This document shows, one piece after another, positions 21,550 through 29,486 of a DNA stretch of 35,086 bases. The stretch's first letter is position 1, and each line of letters opens with the position of its first letter. The position numbers and the translations under genes are program-made. The notes under the pieces are model-generated. The model made no database searches, was not told where the DNA came from, and was given only the letters and a program-made list of their open reading frames with translations. Source of the stretch: an uncultured Eubacteriales bacterium (GTDB lineage: Bacteria > Bacillota > Clostridia > Christensenellales > CAG-138); NCBI GenBank assembly GCA_900543475.1, contig UQRU01000011.1, positions 1-35,086 on the forward strand, read 5' to 3'.

Positions 21550-22086
21550 ATGCACATCCTAGTCATCACCGGCAGCCCCCATAAGCGGGGCACCTCCGCC
21601 CTCCTGGTGGATGCCTTCTTGGAAGGCGCCACTGCCGCCGGCCATCAGGTGGAACGCTTTGATAGCGCCTTTGCGGCCGTGGCCCCCTGTAAGGCCTGCG
21701 ATTTTTGCCGCAGCCACGGGGAGCAATGCACCCAAAAAGACGATATGGAGGCCCTGTGGCCCAAGTTGCTGCAAGCGGATCTGGTGGTCTTGGCCACGCC
21801 CCTCTATTATTTTGGCTTCAGCGCCCAGCTTAAAGCCGTCCTGGACCGGTTCTATGCCAAAAACGCCTCCCTGCGCCAGCATCCCAAGGGGGTCTGCCTC
21901 CTGGCCACCTGCGGGGATTCCGAAACCTGGGCCATGGACGGGTTGCGGGCCCACTACGCTTGCTTCTGTAAATACATGGGCTGGGAGGACCGAGGCCAGG
22001 TCCTGGCCTTTGGGGTAAGCGTCCCCAAGGACATAGAGGCCACCGATTACCCGGCCCAGGCCCGGGCGTTAGGGGCAAGCCTATAG
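21550..22086 (+). CDS. Flavodoxin-fold NAD(P)H:FMN oxidoreductase
   Basis: A 178-residue flavodoxin-like protein. TGSPHKRGTSALLVD (8-22) is the FMN phosphate loop, and ATPLYYFGFSAQLKAVLDR is the second FMN-contact region. The cysteine-rich PCKACDFCRSHGEQC between them resembles the iron-sulfur flavoprotein/multimeric flavodoxin group, though not enough cysteines are spaced to assert a [4Fe-4S] cluster. It probably reduces a low-molecular-weight acceptor using NAD(P)H. AAAGGAG lies ~9 bp upstream of the ATG. It follows the rpmE terminator and is closed by its own hairpin at 22096, so it is likely monocistronic. Confidence 0.85.
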   Translation: MHILVITGSPHKRGTSALLVDAFLEGATAAGHQVERFDSAFAAVAPCKACDFCRSHGEQCTQKDDMEALWPKLLQADLVVLATPLYYFGFSAQLKAVLDRFYAKNASLRQHPKGVCLLATCGDSETWAMDGLRAHYACFCKYMGWEDRGQVLAFGVSVPKDIEATDYPAQARALGASL

Positions 22087-22095
22087 ACGGCGCTG

Positions 22096-22120
22096 ACAAG
22101 CGGCATTATGCCGCTTGTTT
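22096..22120 (+). terminator. Terminator of the flavodoxin-fold gene
   Basis: ACAAGCGGCA (22096-22105) pairs with TGCCGCTTGT (22109-22118) around TTA, ending in TTT. It is 9 bp after the stop codon and directly abuts the repeat element at 22123. Confidence 0.65.
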
Positions 22121-22122
22121 GG

Positions 22123-22313
22123 CTGTCGAAAAAGTGGCTTGCGCCACTTTTTCGAGGTTTTCATAGCTCCCTTGCGCCTACGGCGCGGCCAGGGAGCTAT
22201 GCAGAGAAACCCTTGCTACGCAAGGCTTTTTGCGGATTTGCCGTACACGCCGCCAAATCCGATTATAGCCTCCGGGGGCTGCGGCCCCCGAACCCCCAAG
22301 GGTTTTTCGACAG
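22123..22313. repeat. MITE-like element with terminal inverted repeats and five hairpins (copy A)
   Basis: CTGTCGAAAAA (22123-22133) and TTTTTCGACAG (22303-22313) are perfect 11-bp terminal inverted repeats. Inside lie five hairpins in a row: 22126-22155 (13-bp arms, loop TTGC), 22163-22200 (ATAGCTCCCT arms with inner GCGCC-TAC-GGCGC), 22211-22225 (CCTTGC-TAC-GCAAGG), 22233-22261 (CGGATTTG arms) and 22273-22290 (CGGGGGC-TGCG-GCCCCCG). There is no open reading frame. It sits between convergent genes. The first 71 bp recur at the right window edge with one mismatch. Confidence 0.8.
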
Positions 22314-22318
22314 GCTGA

Positions 22319-22343
22319 GAAGCCCTTGAAAAGGGCTTCTTTT
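22319..22343 (+). terminator. Hairpin with U-run between convergent genes
   Basis: GAAGCCCTT-GAA-AAGGGCTTC followed by TTTT, next to the repeat element and 15 bp before the ACT-domain gene stop. Read leftward it is followed by TCTCAG, so it works better on the plus strand but may serve both. Confidence 0.55.
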
Positions 22344-22357
22344 CCTTTGCAGCAGGC

Positions 22358-22807
22358 CTATTCGATGGCCAATAGCTTCACGCTGCTGGTGCCCTTGAGC
22401 GCAGAGAACCGCTGGGCCAGGTCATGGGGGGTCAACGACATGCTGGAGGTATCCAGGGTCAGCAGCACGCTGGCATTGCCGCTGATGGGCAGGCTCTGGG
22501 TGATGGTTAGGATATTGCCGCCCAACTCCGCAATGGTGTTGATCAGCTGGCTGAGCACCCCTGGTTCATGGGTGAGGATCAGGGAAAAGACCGCCTTGCG
22601 GCATTCGGTGGCTTCGTTGGGGGCATAGAGATAGTCCTTGTATTTATAATAGGTACTTCTGGATATGCCGGCCTGGCGGGCCGCCTCGCTGACTTCTTTG
22701 ACAGCGCCGGTGCGAAGCATCTCCTGGGCTGCGAGTACTTTTTCATAATAGTCCGGTAGGATACGCTTATCTACGATCAGATAATTGTTCCGTTTGTTTT
22801 GGCTCAT
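22358..22807 (-). CDS. HTH-ACT domain regulator (PheB/ThrR-like)
   Basis: A 149-residue protein. Residues ~35-60 form a helix-turn-helix-like segment (VSEAARQAGISRSTYYKYKDYL). Residues ~72-148 form an ACT domain (FSLILTHEPGVLSQLINTIAELGGNILTI). This two-part layout is the PheB-like family often found beside homoserine or threonine genes in Firmicutes; it is thought to respond to an amino acid. GGAGG lies 6-8 bp before the ATG. It follows thrC by 21 bp on the same strand, and hom is divergent, so it may sense threonine and regulate the locus. That role is inference; PheB itself is poorly characterised. Confidence 0.8.
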   Translation of the reverse strand: MSQNKRNNYLIVDKRILPDYYEKVLAAQEMLRTGAVKEVSEAARQAGISRSTYYKYKDYLYAPNEATECRKAVFSLILTHEPGVLSQLINTIAELGGNILTITQSLPISGNASVLLTLDTSSMSLTPHDLAQRFSALKGTSSVKLLAIE

Positions 22808-22828
22808 GGATCACCCTCCTTTTATCCA

Positions 22829-24289
22829 TTAGGGAAGTTCCAGCACATAGTCTTCCATTTTGTCACGGGAGATCACGTCCCGGTGTAACACAGGCAGCTG
22901 GCGTAACCCCGCCAGGTTGGGGGGAATGGGGACGCCGGTGCGGGCCTGCAATTGTTCCATCTGGGCAAAATCATCCTGATCCAGGGGCTCGCCCAAAGCC
23001 TCCAACACCGATGCGCAGAATTTATAAGGCGAAGCAGTGGACAAAATCACGGTTTTGTTGGATAGGGGCACCTGGTCGGCAACGTCCCAGGCCACTGCCG
23101 TATGGGTGTCCATCAGGTAACCATATTGATTATATACCCGCTGAATGGCCGCCTTGGTCTGCCCGTCGTCTGCGCAGCCGGCCAGGAAATCCTCTTGGAT
23201 GATGTTCCGCGCCCGGTCCGAAAGGGTATACCGGCCCTCTTTGGAAAGTTGGTCCATGTAACCTGCAACCTGGCTGCAATCCCCGTCGCAGGCTAAGTAT
23301 ACCAGCCGCTCTAAATTGCTGGAGATAAGGATATCCATGCTGGGGGATATGGTTTTATGGAAAGGGCGGTTCCGGTCATAGGCGCCGGTGATGAGGAAAT
23401 CCGTCAGCACCTTGTTGGAATTGGAGGCGCAAAGGAATTTGCCCACGGGCAACCCCATTTTTTTTGCCAGATACCCGGCCAGGATGTTGCCGAAATTACC
23501 GGTAGGCACCACAAAATCTACGGCTTCCCCCATCTGGATCGCACCGGCGCGCAACAGGTCCCCATAGGCCTTGAAGTAATACATCACCTGGGGCGCCAGG
23601 CGGCCGATGTTGATGGAATTGGCGCTGGAAAGCATGGCCTTCCCAGATAAGGCGTTGGCTGCCCGGGCGGAGGTGAAAATGGCTTTTACCCCGGATTGGG
23701 CGTCGTCAAAATTCCCCTCAATGGCGCAGACCCGCACGTTGCCGCCCACCTGGGTGACCATCTGGGCCTGCTGGATGCGGCTCACGCCCCCATAGGGATA
23801 GAACACCACGATCCGGGTACCGGGCACGTCGTGGAAACCCTCCAATGCCGCCTTGCCCGTATCCCCGCTGGTGGCGGTTAAGATGAGAATATCCTCCTTT
23901 ACCCGCAGCTTGGCCTTGGCTATAGAGATCAAGTGGGGAAGAACGGAAAGGGCCATATCCTTAAAGGCGCTGGTAGGCCCCCGGAACAATTCCAGGATAT
24001 AGCGATCCCCAACCGGCACCAAAGGCACCAAGTCTTCGGTTTCAAATTTATGGGTATAAGCTGCGGTCACGATGGCATGCAGTTCTTCCCTTGTAAAGCC
24101 CGGCAGCAATAGGCCCAACACCCTTTCGGAAATTTCCATTGCGGACATATGGACCAACTCCGCCATGGGAAAAGACAGGGCGCCAGGATCTGATAGCATA
24201 TACAGGCCGCCATCGGGGGCGATACCCTGTAAAATCGCTTGGGCCGCAGAGGCGGTATGCCGGCTATCCCGGGTGCTTTGGTATTGCAT
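22829..24289 (-). CDS. thrC: Threonine synthase
   Basis: A 486-residue PLP enzyme converting O-phosphohomoserine to threonine. It has the N-terminal YQSTRDSRHTASAAQAILQG typical of the long (class II-like) threonine synthases, the PLP lysine K110 in TSAFKDMAL, the phosphate-binding ATSGDTGKAAL, and VVPTGNFGNILAGYLAKKMGLP (key residues TGNFGN). The ATG at 24289 is preceded by GGAGGAAG; an upstream in-frame ATG at 24385 would cross the promoter region. It shares the operon with the ACT-domain protein and diverges from hom-lysC-asd. Homoserine kinase (thrB), which supplies its substrate, is not in the window. Confidence 0.93.
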   Translation of the reverse strand: MQYQSTRDSRHTASAAQAILQGIAPDGGLYMLSDPGALSFPMAELVHMSAMEISERVLGLLLPGFTREELHAIVTAAYTHKFETEDLVPLVPVGDRYILELFRGPTSAFKDMALSVLPHLISIAKAKLRVKEDILILTATSGDTGKAALEGFHDVPGTRIVVFYPYGGVSRIQQAQMVTQVGGNVRVCAIEGNFDDAQSGVKAIFTSARAANALSGKAMLSSANSINIGRLAPQVMYYFKAYGDLLRAGAIQMGEAVDFVVPTGNFGNILAGYLAKKMGLPVGKFLCASNSNKVLTDFLITGAYDRNRPFHKTISPSMDILISSNLERLVYLACDGDCSQVAGYMDQLSKEGRYTLSDRARNIIQEDFLAGCADDGQTKAAIQRVYNQYGYLMDTHTAVAWDVADQVPLSNKTVILSTASPYKFCASVLEALGEPLDQDDFAQMEQLQARTGVPIPPNLAGLRQLPVLHRDVISRDKMEDYVLELP

Positions 24290-24357
24290 GGATTGCTTCC
24301 TCCAATCTGGTTTTGCTGGGAAAGGGAAGGGCGGGATAAAATATTGCAAATTGCCCC

Positions 24358-24386
24358 TTGCGTTTCCGTTGTGAATATGATACATT
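24358..24386 (+). promoter_or_regulatory. Promoter of hom-lysC-asd
   Basis: TTGCGT (24358-24363), a 17-bp spacer and TACATT (24381-24386), about 57 bp before the hom ATG. Its -10 overlaps that of the leftward thrC promoter. Confidence 0.5.
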
Positions 24387-24405
24387 GTTTCTCAGCGAAA
24401 AACAA
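24377..24405 (-). promoter_or_regulatory. Promoter of thrC-ACT operon
   Basis: Read leftward, TTGTTT (24400-24405), a 17-bp spacer and TATCAT (24377-24382). It overlaps the rightward hom promoter face to face, so the two should compete for polymerase. Confidence 0.5.
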
Positions 24406-24443
24406 GTGTTTTTTGAGAAAAGACAGGAGGAAGTATTATCGCT

Positions 24444-25586
24444 ATGAAGATCGCACTGCTGGGCTTTGGAGTTGTAGGGAGCGGCGCATATGAAATCATC
24501 GCCAGCCAGCCGGAATGCGGCATCACGGTGAAACGGGCGCTGGTCCAGACTATGCGGCCCGGCCCAGTGGATGGCCTGCTGACAACGGATATGGCGGACA
24601 TCTTAGACGATCCGGAAATCGAATTGGTTGCAGAGGCTATGGGCGGCTTGGAGCCTGCTTATCGCTATGTATTGGCGGCGCTGCGGGCTGGCAAGCATGT
24701 GGTGACCGCCAACAAGCTGCTGGTATGCCAGCGGTTTCGGGAGCTGAACCAGGCCGCGGCTGAAAGCGGGGTACAGTTCCGCTACACCGCCAGCGCGGGA
24801 GGCGGCATCCCCTGGCTGTTCAATCTATTGCGGGCGAAACGGCTGGATGAGATCCAGGAGATCTCCGGCTGCATCAACGGCACTTCCAACTTCATTCTGG
24901 GGAACATGCATAAATACCGGGCGTCCTTTGAGCGGGTATTGTCAGAGGCGCAAAGGATGGGTTATGCGGAAGCGGACCCTTCTGCGGATATCGATGGCCT
25001 GGACCTGCAGCGTAAATGCGCCATTTCCGCCTCCCTGGCCTTTTCTATGGTGGTGGAAGAGCAGGATGTATTGACTGCGGGCATCCGGCATATTACAAAA
25101 GAGGACATCGAGTGGGCGGAGGCCCATGGGATGATCTGCAAGCAGATGATGCACTGCAAAAAGGTCCCAGATGGGATCAGCGCCTATGTGGAGCCCACCT
25201 TTTTGCCCAATACCCTGCCGGAAGCCAATTTGCCTGTGCGTTCCAGCATCGCCAGCCTCTATGGGAAATACGTGGGCCGGCTCACCTTCTTTGGGGCCGG
25301 GGCGGGCACCCTGCCCACGGGTATGAACATGATGCAGGACGTAATGGACGTGATGGCGGGCGTAGGCAAGCTTCATGTATACACCCAGCCGGCCAGAATC
25401 TTCAACCAGGAAGAAAGCCATCCCTATTATGTACGTTGCCCAGGGCCGTTGCCCAAGGTACAGGAGCAAGGGGACGGTTGGGCGGTGATCGGCCCCATGC
25501 CTGTGGAGGAAATGCACCAGCTGGCAAAGGAAAAGGAAGCGGCAGGTATTCCGGTGTTTTTTGCGGGGCTTGCCCAGGAGGCATAG
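24444..25586 (+). CDS. hom: Homoserine dehydrogenase, short form
   Basis: A 380-residue homoserine dehydrogenase reducing aspartate semialdehyde to homoserine. It has an NAD(P)-binding GFGVVGSG (7-14), TANKLLV in the linker, ISGCINGTSNFIL, and EADPSADIDGLDLQRKCAISA containing the catalytic Asp/Lys region. Most Firmicute forms run to ~430 residues with a C-terminal ACT domain; here the end is only ~60 residues after HPYYVRCPGP and a full ACT domain is not evident, so threonine feedback may be weak or may come from another protein. The ribosome site AGGAGG is 13 bp upstream, rather far. lysC follows after 10 bp. Confidence 0.92.
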   Translation: MKIALLGFGVVGSGAYEIIASQPECGITVKRALVQTMRPGPVDGLLTTDMADILDDPEIELVAEAMGGLEPAYRYVLAALRAGKHVVTANKLLVCQRFRELNQAAAESGVQFRYTASAGGGIPWLFNLLRAKRLDEIQEISGCINGTSNFILGNMHKYRASFERVLSEAQRMGYAEADPSADIDGLDLQRKCAISASLAFSMVVEEQDVLTAGIRHITKEDIEWAEAHGMICKQMMHCKKVPDGISAYVEPTFLPNTLPEANLPVRSSIASLYGKYVGRLTFFGAGAGTLPTGMNMMQDVMDVMAGVGKLHVYTQPARIFNQEESHPYYVRCPGPLPKVQEQGDGWAVIGPMPVEEMHQLAKEKEAAGIPVFFAGLAQEA

Positions 25587-25596
25587 GAGGTAGAAA

Positions 25597-26934
25597 ATGT
25601 TAAAGGTAACCAAGTTTGGTGGTAGCTCCCTGGCAGATGCCCGTCAGTTCCAAAAGGTGAAGGATATCGTACAGGCGGACGGCAGAAGGGTCGTGGTAGT
25701 GGTCTCCGCCCCCGGCAAGCGGTTCCCGGAGGATAACAAGATCACGGACCTATTGTATCTGTGCCATGCCCACTTGAAATATGGGGTCTCCTATGACGGC
25801 ATCTTTTCCATGATCGAGGACCGGTTCCTGGAGATCCAAAATGAATTGGGGCTGGATGTGGATCTAAAAGGGGAATTTGCCAAGATCCGGGCCAATATGC
25901 ATAAAAACATGTCCATCGACTATCTGGTCTCCCGGGGGGAATACCTGACGGGAAAGCTGATGGCCGCCTATTTGGGCTATGATTTTGTGGACGCCACAGA
26001 ATGGGTAGCCTTTGGCTACGACGGCAAGCTGGATATGGAGAAGAGCCAGGCCAATCTGGCGGCCATGTTTGGGGAAAAGTCTAAGGTGGTGTTGCCTGGC
26101 TTCTATGGGGCGCTGCCGGACGGTAAGGTGCGGGTCATGAGCCGGGGGGGAAGCGACATCACCGGCGCCCTGGCCGCTGCTGCCATTGACGCAGGCGTTT
26201 ATGAAAACTGGACAGATGTTTCCGGCATCCTGATGGCAGATCCCCGGATCGTAGACAATCCACGGCCGATTGCCCATATTACGTACAGCGAATTGCGGGA
26301 ATTATCCTATATGGGAGCCAACGTGCTCCATGAGGAGACCATTTTCCCAGTGCGTATCAAGGACATTCCCATCAACATCCGCAATACCAACGATCCCCAA
26401 GCCCCCGGCACCCTGATCCAGGAGAGCTTTTCCAAGGAGACCCGGGAGGAACGCAAACGGTTCATTACGGGAATATCCGGCCGCAAGGATTTTTCTATCC
26501 TCACCCTGCGCAAGGGCCATTTGGCCGCGGATACCGGCACCATTCGTGGGGTATTGGCTATTTTTGAAAAATACAACGTGCCCATCGAACATTTCCCCAG
26601 CGGCATTGATAGCTTTTCCCTGGTGGTCTCTACGGAAAAGATTAAATCTTGTATTTATGATATAATAGGGGAGATCAAGGACCTGTTCCAACCGGATTCC
26701 ATCACCGTAACGGACAACATCGCCCTGATCGCCACGGTGGGCCGGAAAATGGCCTTTATCCCCGGCGTCAGCGGCAAGGTGTTCGGTACCCTAGGGGCCA
26801 ACGATATCAACATCCGCATGATTGCCCAGGGCCCCGATGAGATCAACATCATCGTAGGGGTGGAAAACCAGGACTTTGAAAAGACTATTCGCGTTTTGTA
26901 CGATAGCTTTATTGTAGGAGGGAAAGAGGAATGA
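25597..26934 (+). CDS. lysC: Aspartate kinase
   Basis: A 445-residue aspartokinase making beta-aspartyl phosphate. It has KFGGSSLAD (6-14) at the amino end, MSRGGSDITGALAAAA (~180) and the substrate loop WTDVSGILMADPRIV. Two ACT-like units follow from about residue 310 (TLRKGHLAADTGTIRGVLAIFEKYNV, key residues R-G-V-L-A-I-F; and IALIATVGRKMAFIPGVSGKVF, key residues V-G-R-K-M). The single-chain long form with both ACT units is normally allosterically inhibited by lysine and/or threonine. The start follows GGAGG with good spacing. It is the middle gene of hom-lysC-asd and overlaps asd by 4 bp. Confidence 0.93.
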   Translation: MLKVTKFGGSSLADARQFQKVKDIVQADGRRVVVVVSAPGKRFPEDNKITDLLYLCHAHLKYGVSYDGIFSMIEDRFLEIQNELGLDVDLKGEFAKIRANMHKNMSIDYLVSRGEYLTGKLMAAYLGYDFVDATEWVAFGYDGKLDMEKSQANLAAMFGEKSKVVLPGFYGALPDGKVRVMSRGGSDITGALAAAAIDAGVYENWTDVSGILMADPRIVDNPRPIAHITYSELRELSYMGANVLHEETIFPVRIKDIPINIRNTNDPQAPGTLIQESFSKETREERKRFITGISGRKDFSILTLRKGHLAADTGTIRGVLAIFEKYNVPIEHFPSGIDSFSLVVSTEKIKSCIYDIIGEIKDLFQPDSITVTDNIALIATVGRKMAFIPGVSGKVFGTLGANDINIRMIAQGPDEINIIVGVENQDFEKTIRVLYDSFIVGGKEE

Positions 26935-27935
26935 AACTGTATAATGTAGCCGTTTTAGGCGCCACAGGCGCAGTAGGCCGGGAGATGCTGAAGATCCTGG
27001 AGGAGCACGACTTCCCCGTAGGCGAGCTGCGGCCCCTGGCCAGCAGCCGCAGCGCAGGCAGCGCCATTCCCTTTAAGGGCAAGGACGTGATTGTGCAGGA
27101 AGCCCGGGAGGACGCTTTTTCCGGCATCGATATCGTATTAGGCGCGGCGGAAAACGACATCGCCAAGCGGTTTGCCCCGGCTATCAAGGCAGCGGGCGCT
27201 GTATTCGTAGATAATTCCAGCGCGTTTCGTTTGGACCCAGATGTGCCCCTGGTGATCCCAGAGATCAACCCCGAGGATGTGAAGTGGCACAAGGGCATCA
27301 TCTCCAATCCCAATTGCACCACCATCGTGACCTTGGTGGCCATCAACGCCCTGGCAAAGCTTTCCCCCATTAAGACCATGATCGCCTCCTCCTACCAGGC
27401 GGTATCCGGCGCAGGCGCAGGAGGCCCCCTGGAATTGATGGAACAGGTGGAAGCCATTTCCCGGGGCGAAAAGCCGGAGCCTAAGGTATTCCAATACCAA
27501 ATCGCCTATAACGTCATCCCACAGATCGGCGGCTTTGGCGAAAACGGCTATACCAGCGAGGAAATGAAGATGCAGAACGAAGGCCGCAAGATCCTGCATT
27601 TGCCGGAGCTGCTGGTAAACTGCACCTGCGTACGGGTACCGGTGGTGCGCAGCCACTCCGTATCCGTCACCCTGGTGACCGAGCGGCCCATCTCCGTGGA
27701 GGAGGCAAAGGCTGCCATCGCCGCCGCCCCCGGCTGCCGGCTGGTGGACGATCCCGCCAACAAGCGGTATCCCATGCCCCTGGAGACCAGCGACCAGGAT
27801 ATCGTGTTCGTGGGCCGTATCCGCCGGGATCTTACCAATCCCAACGGCTTGACCCTCTGGTGCTGCGGCGACCAGGTGCGCAAAGGCGCCGCCACCAATA
27901 CCGTGCAGATCGCCGAGCTTCTCCTGGAAAAGTAG
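26931..27935 (+). CDS. asd: Aspartate-semialdehyde dehydrogenase
   Basis: A 334-residue NADPH-dependent enzyme reducing aspartyl phosphate to the semialdehyde. It has the nucleotide loop GATGAVG (10-16), the nucleophile C129 in SNPNCTTI, and the acid/base histidine in RVPVVRSHS. The length is standard. Its ATG overlaps the lysC stop (ATGA), and GGAGGGAAAGAGG lies just upstream, so the two are translationally coupled. It is the last gene of the operon and is followed by a strong GC hairpin. Confidence 0.95.
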   Translation: MKLYNVAVLGATGAVGREMLKILEEHDFPVGELRPLASSRSAGSAIPFKGKDVIVQEAREDAFSGIDIVLGAAENDIAKRFAPAIKAAGAVFVDNSSAFRLDPDVPLVIPEINPEDVKWHKGIISNPNCTTIVTLVAINALAKLSPIKTMIASSYQAVSGAGAGGPLELMEQVEAISRGEKPEPKVFQYQIAYNVIPQIGGFGENGYTSEEMKMQNEGRKILHLPELLVNCTCVRVPVVRSHSVSVTLVTERPISVEEAKAAIAAAPGCRLVDDPANKRYPMPLETSDQDIVFVGRIRRDLTNPNGLTLWCCGDQVRKGAATNTVQIAELLLEK

Positions 27936-27959
27936 CCTTTGGCAAACGACAACGTATTT

Positions 27960-27983
27960 GGGGCCGCCCAACAGGGCGGCCCC
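27960..27983 (+). terminator. Terminator-like hairpin after asd
   Basis: GGGGCCGCCC-AACA-GGGCGGCCCC is a perfect 10-bp stem, 24 bp after the asd stop, followed by T-poor TCCGTTTG. It runs directly into a decayed copy of the 22123 element. Confidence 0.55.
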
Positions 27984-27990
27984 TCCGTTT

Positions 27991-28057
27991 GTCGAAAAGG
28001 TGGCTTATGCTACGTTCCCGAAATTTCCATAGCTCCCTTGCGGCTAAAGGGCGGCAG
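27991..28057. repeat. Decayed copy of the CTGTCGAAAAA element (copy C)
   Basis: GTCGAAAAGGTGGCTT..., then CATAGCTCCCTTGCG and GGGCGGCAGG, align with the first ~65 bp of copy A at 22125, with many substitutions. The first hairpin no longer pairs well. It again lies between convergent genes (asd and the GNAT gene). Confidence 0.6.
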
Positions 28058-28200
28058 GATGGCTTCGTTTGCCCTTAAAGGCAATTTTACCTTATGTCAT
28101 CCAGTTTGCTTCGCGTCGGAGCCCTCCTGTGGGACCCCTTTGGTTTGCTGAGGCGCGGGCCCCCCGGAGGGCGGGGCGCGCGGGTGTTTGGGGGGTAGGC

Positions 28201-28307
28201 CCCCGCGGGGGGGGGGGGCGGGGGGGGGGGGTTGGGGGGGGGGGGGGGGGGCCCCCCCCCCCGGGGGGGGGGGGGGGGGGGCCCCCGCCCCCCCCGCCGC
28301 CGCCCCC
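28201..28307. repeat. G/C homopolymer tract, probably a corrupted GC hairpin module
   Basis: About 100 bp are almost entirely G runs broken by one C run, ending in CGCCGCCGCCCCCC (~28293-28307), the right-border sequence of modules 1 and 4. The likely reading is a GC hairpin module whose interior was lost to sequencing or assembly error. No gene in any frame is credible here. Confidence 0.55.
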
Positions 28308-28320
28308 CGGCGGGATCCGG

Positions 28321-28776
28321 CTAGGCATCGGACGGCATGTGGCCCCGCAGGTAGCGCATGGGGGTAAAGCGTATACCGTCCGCTATCTGTTCCACATCCA
28401 TATCCACAAATCCCAGCTTATGATAAACCGGCACAGCATACGGGGAGGAATGCACTGTAAATTCCCCATGGACGCTGTTGGCCAAAAGGAACTCCCATAA
28501 TTTCCTGCCGATCCCCTGCCGGTGGAAACGGGCGTCCACGAAAAAGCAGCATATGTGCCGCCGATGGGCGTTGGTGGCAAGAACGCCTCTTAATTGGCCG
28601 TTTTCGTATGCGCCAAAGAATTCCAGCGACGCCACAATCTCACGGTTTTCAATAAAAGATCGAAAGGCCCGTACCCCTTCGTTGGAATAATCAGGTGCCT
28701 CAAACTGTAAAAAGGTGTCCCATATGAGCTGGATGGCCGGAGCAATCTCCCCGGCGCCGATCTGTCTGACGATCAT
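28321..28776 (-). CDS. GNAT-family N-acetyltransferase
   Basis: A 151-residue GCN5-related acetyltransferase. FFGAYENGQLRGVLAT forms the central strands, and ICCFFVDARFHRQGIGRKLWEFLL carries the acetyl-CoA pyrophosphate loop (R-x-x-G-I-G-R-K). The closing VPVYHKLGF is the usual tyrosine-containing motif. Substrate not predictable. The ATG at 28776 has GAGAGG at ideal spacing; an ATG 39 bp upstream has none. It stands alone, downstream of the SnoaL-like gene on the same strand, with its 3' end against the homopolymer tract. Confidence 0.85.
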   Translation of the reverse strand: MIVRQIGAGEIAPAIQLIWDTFLQFEAPDYSNEGVRAFRSFIENREIVASLEFFGAYENGQLRGVLATNAHRRHICCFFVDARFHRQGIGRKLWEFLLANSVHGEFTVHSSPYAVPVYHKLGFVDMDVEQIADGIRFTPMRYLRGHMPSDA

Positions 28777-28951
28777 ATAATACCTCTCTGGTTTTCTTCC
28801 TCCGTCCATGGCCAAAATAGGCCGGTTGAAGTGGCGAACGCACCTCGTGGGGGAAAGAAGCGGAAAGGGTCCTTGGACTTGGGGGCCCTATTAAGCGCCG
28901 CCGGGGACATGTAGCCGGTTTAGGGGTGCGGCAGGGGAAACGCGCCCCCCA

Positions 28952-29431
28952 CTAGGGCCTATCCGGTTTCGGAATAAAGGCCGGGGCTCCATTTTTCGGG
29001 GCGGCAACACGGGGACGGCGCGAAACCGGCCGGATCAAACCATGGGCGTACAGCGTTTCGAAGGTGTTGACAGCGCCGCCGTGCTCCACAATCTTCCCCT
29101 GGGCCACCCGATCGATATTGATGCCGGTGAAGGAAAGCCGTTTGTGGGAAGGCTGTATCCCCAGGAATTCCCCCTCATGCAGGCCCTCCATGACAAAGAC
29201 GGAGATCACATATTCGCCCTCCCCATACTGGCGAAGGATCTGCATGGAATAGGCGGGATAGGTGCTGCGCACCGCCAATAAATGCTGCCGCATTCCATCT
29301 ACCCCCAGGGGAGAACAGTGCGCCCCGTCGATGGATAAGCAGGCCTGGGAAACATATTCCGGAAGCTGCTCCAGCAGGTTTTTTGAAACGATGTCTTCAT
29401 AGAAGTGTTTGATCAAAGCTTTGGGATCCAA
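28952..29431 (-). CDS. SnoaL-like (NTF2-fold) protein
   Basis: A 159-residue protein with the SnoaL-like ester-cyclase pattern: LIKHFYEDIVSKNLLEQLPEYVS at the start, GVDGMRQHLLAVRSTYPAYSMQI in the middle, and GINIDRVAQGKIVEHGGAVNTFE at the end. The NTF2-like cone fold binds small hydrophobic ligands; many members are non-catalytic or have diverse roles, so the function is open. The start is TTG at 29431, 9 bp after AAAAGGAGG; upstream in-frame sequence lies antisense within recG and is not protein-like. It lies 55 bp after recG on the same strand, so it may be the last gene of asp23-fakA-recG. The C-terminus is Arg/Pro-rich. Confidence 0.7.
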   Translation of the reverse strand: MDPKALIKHFYEDIVSKNLLEQLPEYVSQACLSIDGAHCSPLGVDGMRQHLLAVRSTYPAYSMQILRQYGEGEYVISVFVMEGLHEGEFLGIQPSHKRLSFTGINIDRVAQGKIVEHGGAVNTFETLYAHGLIRPVSRRPRVAAPKNGAPAFIPKPDRP

Positions 29432-29486
29432 GTCGAAGCGCCTCCTTTTGTTGGTATTGCCTTGGACGTCAGGGCCGCAACGCCGT

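Noticed and set aside
28069..28500. Reading frames across the G/C homopolymer tract
   Set aside because: The translations are runs of Gly and Pro produced by homopolymers; the GNAT gene occupies the opposite strand of the right half.
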